Source: Herbiconiux solani NBRC 106740 (GTDB taxonomy: Bacteria; Actinomycetota; Actinomycetes; Actinomycetales; Microbacteriaceae). Taken from it: a DNA stretch of 64,000 bases. The DNA is taken from contig NZ_BCST01000003.1 in assembly GCF_001571005.1 (NCBI RefSeq), positions 124,001-188,000 on the forward strand, written 5' to 3'. The position numbers and the translations under genes are program-made. A model generated the notes under the pieces. That model had not been told where the DNA came from. It searched no databases and was given only the letters and a program-made list of their open reading frames with translations. This document shows, piece by piece, positions 59,331 through 64,000 of this stretch (its first letter is position 1; the number at the start of each line of letters is the position of its first letter).

Positions 59331-60341
59331 ATGGCGACCCTCAGCGATGTGGCGTCGATGGCGGGGGTCTCCGTCTCGGCGGTCTCCCGCGTGCTCACCG
59401 GAGCCGCGGACGCCCGGGTCAGCGAGGCCACGCGGAAGCGCATCCACGACGCCGCCCGGGAGCTCAACTACCGGCCGAACTACGCCGCGCGGGCCCTGAA
59501 GTTCTCGCGCACCAACGTCGTCGCCCTCGTCGTGCCCGACCTCACGAACGCGATCGTCAGCGAGCTGATGCGCGGGGTGGAGGACGAGGGGTACGAGCGG
59601 CGCTACATGGTGATGCTCGCGCGCGCCGAGAGCGAGCTCGAGGAGTACGCGCTGCCGCGCCTGATCGGCGAGGGACGCATCGACGGCGCCCTGGTGCAGG
59701 CGGCGGATGCGATGCTCCCCGCCGAGCTGAGCGAGCAGATCGACAGCGGGCTGCCTGTCGTCTACGTCAACTCCAACCACCCCGAGGACGGCGGCTTCGT
59801 CGACCTGCAGGATGCGCTCGGCGCCCGCATCGCCACCCGTCATCTGATCGGGCTCGGTCACAAGCGCATCGCCTTCGTCGGCGGGTTGGCCTCGTCGGTG
59901 ACGGGCAGGCGCCGGGTCGCCGGGTTCCGCGACGAGATGGCGAGCGCCCGGCTGCCGGTCGACGACGCCCTGGTCACCGACCTCGGGTACGAGCTCGTGG
60001 TCGGCCGGGCGGCCGTCGAGCAGCTCCTCCAGCAGGAGGTGCGGCCCACCGGAATCGTGGTGGCCAACATCAACGCCGCCTTCGGAGTGCTGCTCGAGCT
60101 GCGCAGCCGCGGGGTCAGCGTGCCCCACGACATCTCGATCGTCGCGATGCACGACGCCTGGACGGCCGACAACACCTGGCCGCCGCTCACCACGGTGAAG
60201 ATGCCGCGGTACGAGCTCGGCCGGGCCGCCATGGCGGCGCTCTACGACCGCATCCACGACGGGACGGTGCCGCAGCTCGTGGTCACCGACCCGCCGCCCC
60301 GGCTGATCATCCGGGAATCCACCGTCTCACCGCGGCCCTGA
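59331..60341 (+). CDS. LacI family transcriptional regulator (sugar-acid cluster)
   Basis: LacI/GalR-type regulator, 336 aa. Helix-turn-helix at residues 3-23 (TLSDVASMAGVSVSAVSRVL), hinge helix YAARALKFSRT, then the sugar-binding domain from ALVVPDLTNAIVSELMRGVE to the C-terminus. It begins 4 bp after the MaoC stop in the same operon, so it is probably autoregulated through the CaiB promoter. Three CAAWCGWTTG palindromes in this cluster are its likely operators. The ligand is unknown, perhaps a sugar acid or lactone. Confidence 0.9.
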   Translation: MATLSDVASMAGVSVSAVSRVLTGAADARVSEATRKRIHDAARELNYRPNYAARALKFSRTNVVALVVPDLTNAIVSELMRGVEDEGYERRYMVMLARAESELEEYALPRLIGEGRIDGALVQAADAMLPAELSEQIDSGLPVVYVNSNHPEDGGFVDLQDALGARIATRHLIGLGHKRIAFVGGLASSVTGRRRVAGFRDEMASARLPVDDALVTDLGYELVVGRAAVEQLLQQEVRPTGIVVANINAAFGVLLELRSRGVSVPHDISIVAMHDAWTADNTWPPLTTVKMPRYELGRAAMAALYDRIHDGTVPQLVVTDPPPRLIIRESTVSPRP

Positions 60342-60414
60342 CGACGCCGATCCCCGAGCCGCCGCGCGCGGTTTCAGGGGCTCGGCGGAATGAGGTCGGG
60401 TGTTCAGAACCGCT

Positions 60415-60424
60415 CAATCGTTTG
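60415..60424. promoter_or_regulatory. LacI-type operator CAATCGTTTG
   Basis: Same core as the sites at 56347 and 61331 in reverse orientation, within GCTCAATCGTTTGTTCA, 19 bp before the amidohydrolase start and just upstream of its AGGAGG ribosome-binding site. Confidence 0.65.
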
Positions 60425-60442
60425 TTCAGTAGGAGGAAACAC

Positions 60443-61309
60443 GTGTACCCGATCATCGACGCCCACCAGCACGTGTGGGATCCGGCCCGCGCGGCCTACC
60501 CTTGGCTGGGCCCGCAGCATTCCCCGATCGACACCCGGATGACCTTCGAGGAGGTGCTCCCGGAGCTCCGCGCGGCCGGCGTCGACTTCACGGTGCAGGT
60601 GCAGTCCTCCGACAATCCCGAGGACACCGAGCTGATGCGCGAGTCGGCCGCCGCGCATCCCGAGGTGGCCGGGATCGTCGGCTACGCCCCCCTCGACGAC
60701 CCCGGGACGGCCGCCGCCGTGGTGGCCTCGTGGGCCGGGGATCCCTTGATGGTCGGGGTGCGCACGCTCATCCACGAGCAGCCCGACCCGGAGTGGCTGC
60801 TCCGGCCCGAGGTCGACGAGGGCCTCGGCATCCTGGAGGCCGCGGGGCTCCCGTTCGACGTGGTGGCGGTACTCCCGCGCCATCTGGAGATCATCCCGAT
60901 CGTCTCCGAACGCCACCCCGGGCTCCGGATGGTGATCGACCACCTGGCCAAACCGCCGATCGGTCTCGACGGGGACGCCCCCTGGGCGCGCCTGATCGCA
61001 CGCGCCGCCGAAAACCCGAACGTGCACGGCAAGGTCAGCGGTCTCTACTCGGCGACGGAGCGGATGGAGGACTGGTCGACCGACCTCATCCGCCCCTTCT
61101 TCGACCACGCCCTGGAGATCTTCGGGCCCACCCGTCTGATGTACGGCGGCGACTGGCCGATCTCCGTGCTGGCCGGCGGATACACCCGGGTCTGGAACGG
61201 ACTCCGACCCCTCTTCGACGAGCTCGGGGCCACCGATCGCGAGCAGGTACTCGGACGCACGGCGACGAGCTTCTACGGGCTCGACCGGGCTCGGATCGGT
61301 CTTTCGTGA
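60443..61309 (+). CDS. amidohydrolase, L-fuconolactonase-like (COG3618 type)
   Basis: Metal-dependent amidohydrolase of the sugar-lactonase group, 288 aa. N-terminal metal motif IIDAHQHVWDPARAAYPWLG, then MTFEEVLPELRAAGVDFTVQ, HPGLRMVIDHLAKPPIG (His/Asp ligands) and RLMYGGDWPISVLAGGYTRV with the catalytic Asp; family members hydrolyse L-fucono-, L-rhamnono- or galactarolactones. The GTG start at 60443 has a perfect AGGAGG 6 bp upstream. Together with the dehydrogenases, kinase and aldolase it fits an oxidative sugar pathway, and the upstream fucosidase suggests L-fucose; no aldonate dehydratase is in the window. Confidence 0.88.
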   Translation: MYPIIDAHQHVWDPARAAYPWLGPQHSPIDTRMTFEEVLPELRAAGVDFTVQVQSSDNPEDTELMRESAAAHPEVAGIVGYAPLDDPGTAAAVVASWAGDPLMVGVRTLIHEQPDPEWLLRPEVDEGLGILEAAGLPFDVVAVLPRHLEIIPIVSERHPGLRMVIDHLAKPPIGLDGDAPWARLIARAAENPNVHGKVSGLYSATERMEDWSTDLIRPFFDHALEIFGPTRLMYGGDWPISVLAGGYTRVWNGLRPLFDELGATDREQVLGRTATSFYGLDRARIGLS

Positions 61310-61330
61310 ACTCGGACCGCAAAATGTGCG

Positions 61331-61365
61331 CAAACGTTTGACTAGGCCTGCTCGCTCGGGATAAC
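61331..61365 (+). promoter_or_regulatory. importer promoter with perfect LacI-type operator CAAACGTTTG
   Basis: CAAACGTTTG (61331-61340) is a perfect palindrome and overlaps a -35 box TTGACT (61338-61343); 16 bp later comes GATAAC (61360-61365). A repressor there would block RNA polymerase. About 88 bp of leader precede the binding-protein start. Confidence 0.75.
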
Positions 61366-61452
61366 GTGGCACCGGCACCAAGCGGGACAACCCGCTCGCT
61401 CAGCAAACCGCAGTGTGGCGATTGCTCTCACTGCTCTCATCAGGGAGTGTCA

Positions 61453-62772
61453 ATGAAGACAAGAAGATTCCTTTCAGCAGGAGTCGCCCTCGCCGCAGCA
61501 TCGCTTCTCCTAGCGGGTTGCGCGGGCGGAGGCGACTCGAGCACCGCGAGCAACCAGACCGACTCGGGCGGCAAGATCACGGTGTGGGTCGACCCGCCCC
61601 GGGTCCCCGCGGCCGAGGCCTTCAAGGAGGCCTACCCCGACATCCCCATCGACATCGTGCAGATCGACGGCACGGTCGGCGGCCAGACGGTCCGTCAGGC
61701 CTTCGCGAACTTCGACTCGGCGGGGCAGGGCTGGCCGGACGCCATCTTCTTCCCCTCCAACGACGACATCGCGTGGGCCACCAACTCGACCAGCAACTAC
61801 GCGGCCGACCTCACCGATCTGCTTCCCGACGTCGTCAAGGGCTACGACCCGGCCGTGATCTCGTTCTGCGACATCGACGGCCAGATCCGCTGCCTCCGCA
61901 ACGACGCCGCACCGGACGTGTTCTGGTACAACAAGGCGTTCTTCGACGAGAAGGGCTACACCGTCCCGACCACGTGGGAGGAGTACGCCGACCTGTCGGT
62001 CAAGATCGCCCAGGAGAACCCGGGCAAGATCTCCGGCTTCCTCGGTGACGCCTACGCGGTCAACCGCTACCTCCAGGCCGCGGGCTGCCCGACCAACGAC
62101 CGCGTGTCGGAGTCCGAGGCCCACATCAACATGGACGACCCGAACTGCCAGCGCGCCACCGATCTGCTCGACACGATGCAGGCCGGCAACGCGCTCTCGA
62201 CCCAGGGCATCTTCGACGGCGACGCCGCCGAGGCCGGCGCGAACCTGGTGATGAGCCCCGGTGCGGTGTGGTGGGGCAACTACCTCTTCCGCGACACCTG
62301 GAAGATCCCGGCCGGTCAGATGACCGCGGTCGCGCCCCTGAAGTGGGAGGGCGACAGCAAGCCGTCCACGGGCAACGAGGGTGGCGGACTGTGGGGTGTC
62401 TCGTCGCACATCACCGGCAAGCAGCTCGAGAACACGCTGACCTTTGCGACCTTCGTGGCCACCGACCCGCGCTGGCAGGTCGACCTGAGCACGGGTCTCC
62501 CCGGCTACGGTCCGGTGCAGGAGGACTGGCTGGCGAAGATCGCCGGCGACGCCTACTTCGCCGACATCCCCACCACCCAGGCGGCGTTCAAGTCGGCGCT
62601 CGGCGACGTGCAGCCGTACTCGTACATGCTCTACGACACCGGTTCGGTCTGGACCCAGACGGTCCCGTCGACCCTCATCGGGGGCGGCTCCGCGACCGAC
62701 GCGATCAAGGCCTTCGGCGACGAGCTCGTCAACCAGGCGAAATCCGTCGGCTACACGATCGTGACCGAGTAG
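61453..62772 (+). CDS. sugar ABC transporter substrate-binding lipoprotein
   Basis: Family 1 solute-binding lipoprotein, 439 aa. Lipobox LLAGC (Cys23), linker, then GKITVWVDPPRVPAAEAFKE; DVFWYNKAFFDEKGYTVPTT is the usual hinge-region motif. The ATG at 61453 has a GGGAG site 6 bp upstream. It leads a binding-protein-permease-permease set under a LacI operator; a very strong hairpin follows the stop. Substrate probably the sugar or oligosaccharide processed by the sugar-acid pathway. Confidence 0.93.
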   Translation: MKTRRFLSAGVALAAASLLLAGCAGGGDSSTASNQTDSGGKITVWVDPPRVPAAEAFKEAYPDIPIDIVQIDGTVGGQTVRQAFANFDSAGQGWPDAIFFPSNDDIAWATNSTSNYAADLTDLLPDVVKGYDPAVISFCDIDGQIRCLRNDAAPDVFWYNKAFFDEKGYTVPTTWEEYADLSVKIAQENPGKISGFLGDAYAVNRYLQAAGCPTNDRVSESEAHINMDDPNCQRATDLLDTMQAGNALSTQGIFDGDAAEAGANLVMSPGAVWWGNYLFRDTWKIPAGQMTAVAPLKWEGDSKPSTGNEGGGLWGVSSHITGKQLENTLTFATFVATDPRWQVDLSTGLPGYGPVQEDWLAKIAGDAYFADIPTTQAAFKSALGDVQPYSYMLYDTGSVWTQTVPSTLIGGGSATDAIKAFGDELVNQAKSVGYTIVTE

Positions 62773-62785
62773 CACCAGTGAACAC

Positions 62786-62815
62786 GCGGGCGCCGGCATC
62801 CGTGCCGGCGCCCGC
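62786..62815 (+). other. intercistronic hairpin between binding-protein and permease genes
   Basis: GCGGGCGCCGGCA (62786-62798) and TGCCGGCGCCCGC (62803-62815) form a perfect 13-bp stem with a TCCG loop, in the 58-bp gap after the binding-protein stop. Same arrangement as at 34983-35013; likely mRNA stabiliser or partial terminator. Confidence 0.8.
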
Positions 62816-62830
62816 ACCATCAGAGGACTC

Positions 62831-63856
62831 ATGACCAATCAACTCCTGGAGGACCGGTCGGCGACCGGTCCGACCGCAGGCGCCTCGCGGGCGGCCGATG
62901 GTGGCACCCCGCCGAAGAAGCGCCGCCGCGCATCCTGGCTCCACCGCGACGAGACCGTCGGTGCCTGGATCCTGCTGGCGCCGTACACGATCCTGTTCCT
63001 GGTCGCGGCCGCGATCCCGATCGGCTACGCCTTCGTGATCAGCATGCAGAAGGCGCCCACCCTGGTGAACCCGAAGTCGGGCTTCGGCGGGTTCGACTCC
63101 TTCGCGACGGTCATCGGCGACTACCGGTTCTGGTCGACCTTCGTCAACATCTTCACCCTGATGGCGATCTGGCTGCCGATCATGATCATCGGCATCGTGG
63201 CCCTCGCCCTCCTCATCCACGCCAGCCCCGGCCGCTTCGGCGGCGCGATGCGCTTCATCTACTACATCCCGGGCGCGCTCGGCGGCATCGCCAACTTCGT
63301 GCTCTGGGTCTACCTGATCGACCCCGTCAACTCGCCGATCGCCTTTCTCTGGCAGGGCATCGGGGCGAGCACCTACAAAGAGGTCATCACCCCGGGCAAC
63401 ATGCCCTTCATCCTCACCGCGATGCTCTTCTTCCAGGGCGTCGGCACCTGGATCGTCGTGGTCAACGGAGGCCTGAACGGCATCTCGGACGAGGTGATGG
63501 AGGCCGCGCGCCTCGACGGCGCCAACGCCTGGCAGCTCGCCTGGCACGTCAAGCTCCCCCTCATCCGCCCCTGGGTCGGCTACGCCGCCCTGATGAACCT
63601 GGCCTACGGCTTCCAGCTCTTCCTCGAGCCCTATCTGCTGCGGCAGATCTCGTCGGGGTCGGTGGTGGCCGAGTGGGCGCCCACCCAGCTGGGCTACGCG
63701 TTCGCGTTCACCAACCGCAACTTCCCGGCGGCCGCCGCACTGTCGATCATCCTGCTCGTGATCACCCTGGCCATCGGCCTCGTCATCGTCACCCGCAGCG
63801 GGCTGTTCGGCGACGACCGCGTCCCGCGGATCAAGAAGAAGGACAGGACGGCATGA
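62831..63856 (+). CDS. sugar ABC transporter permease (MalF-type)
   Basis: CUT1-type carbohydrate permease, 341 aa, with a 40-residue polar N-terminus (KKRRRASWLHRDETVG) and six helices from residue about 44. The EAA loop is MEAARLDGANAWQLAWHVKL at about residues 223-242. The stop overlaps the start of the MalG-type gene (ATGA at 63853). Confidence 0.93.
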   Translation: MTNQLLEDRSATGPTAGASRAADGGTPPKKRRRASWLHRDETVGAWILLAPYTILFLVAAAIPIGYAFVISMQKAPTLVNPKSGFGGFDSFATVIGDYRFWSTFVNIFTLMAIWLPIMIIGIVALALLIHASPGRFGGAMRFIYYIPGALGGIANFVLWVYLIDPVNSPIAFLWQGIGASTYKEVITPGNMPFILTAMLFFQGVGTWIVVVNGGLNGISDEVMEAARLDGANAWQLAWHVKLPLIRPWVGYAALMNLAYGFQLFLEPYLLRQISSGSVVAEWAPTQLGYAFAFTNRNFPAAAALSIILLVITLAIGLVIVTRSGLFGDDRVPRIKKKDRTA

Positions 63857-64000
63857 CGCGCTTGACTCCCGAGCCCCGCGTGGTGGGCTCCTCTAAGTGG
63901 AACCCCGGTCGCGTCGCGCGCATCGTCGTGATGAGCGTGATCGCCGCGGCCTTCCTGCTGCCGATCATCGGCTTCATCGCCCTCGCCTTCGGCAGCCAGG
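63853..64000 (+). CDS. sugar ABC transporter permease (MalG-type), 3'-truncated by window
   Basis: Only the first 49 residues are visible: a polar start MTRLTPEPRVVGSSKWNPGR and the first hydrophobic helix (IVVMSVIAAAFLLPIIGFIA). Position directly after a MalF-type permease with ATGA overlap makes it the partner permease; the rest lies beyond base 64000. Confidence 0.8.
   Translation, partial: MTRLTPEPRVVGSSKWNPGRVARIVVMSVIAAAFLLPIIGFIALAFGSQ

Noticed and set aside
1-64000. tRNA, rRNA or prophage/transposase genes
   Set aside because: I looked for cloverleaf-like and rRNA-like stretches and for integrase or transposase motifs and saw none; a dedicated search could still find a small RNA.

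Overview
The window is high-GC DNA whose gene content and style (ATGA/GTGA overlaps, frequent GTG starts, Ala/Gly/Thr-rich low-complexity tails, LAxTG cell-wall sorting signals, CWB2 wall-binding repeats, many LacI-regulated sugar importers without their own ATPase, a marked preference for GGATGC/GCATCC) point to a Gram-positive actinobacterium, most likely of the family Microbacteriaceae with a plant- or soil-associated, glycan-degrading lifestyle. The family assignment is inference; no rRNA or tRNA gene is visible.

Layout. 1-2.9 kb: 3' end of an Mrp Na+/H+ antiporter operon (mrpD-E-F-G). 3-13.1 kb: housekeeping and stress genes: a RibD/DHFR-like reductase, TetR/amidohydrolase and TetR/MFS divergent pairs, an ArsR-SRPBCC-hydrolase operon, a MerR regulator, a small lipoprotein, a TetR-SMR-SMR operon, a two-helix membrane protein and a SnoaL-like protein. 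13.1-17.5 kb: a very large sortase-anchored surface protein of unknown function with a lectin-like domain and two Ser/Thr-rich segments that resemble aerolysin/ETX-type strands.

17.7-29.2 kb: galactoside cluster: LLM-type oxidoreductase, GH42 beta-galactosidase, two ABC permeases and a binding lipoprotein, an RpiR/SIS regulator, an FAD oxidoreductase with a C-terminal jelly-roll-like domain, and a divergent GH35 beta-galactosidase. 29.4-41.8 kb: rhamnoside/beta-glucoside cluster: L-rhamnose isomerase, GH78 alpha-L-rhamnosidase, two permeases and a binding lipoprotein in one operon, a LacI regulator, GH1 beta-glucosidase and a secreted wall-bound GH30 glycosidase. Shared GCGCTTCA-type palindromes tie the LacI protein to three promoters.

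41.9-44.7 kb: LCP-family wall-polymer ligase, a YjdF-like membrane protein and an EEP-family hydrolase. 45-51 kb: a GntR/FadR regulator and a 1717-residue wall-anchored GH95 alpha-L-fucosidase, bracketed by five copies of a palindromic repeat of about 60 bp. 51.4-56.2 kb (minus): a quinone oxidoreductase, then a coupled operon of MDR dehydrogenase, SDR, KDPG-type aldolase and PfkB kinase. 56.4-64 kb (plus): CaiB CoA-transferase, a signal-less solute-binding-like protein, MaoC dehydratase, LacI regulator, fuconolactonase-like amidohydrolase, and another sugar importer running off the end. A second LacI operator family (CAAWCGWTTG) marks three promoters here.

Together, the clusters look like surface release of galactose, rhamnose, glucose and fucose from plant-type glycans, import by ATPase-less ABC systems that probably share one MsiK-type ATPase, and catabolism through isomerisation or an oxidative 2-keto-3-deoxy-acid route, each under a local regulator.
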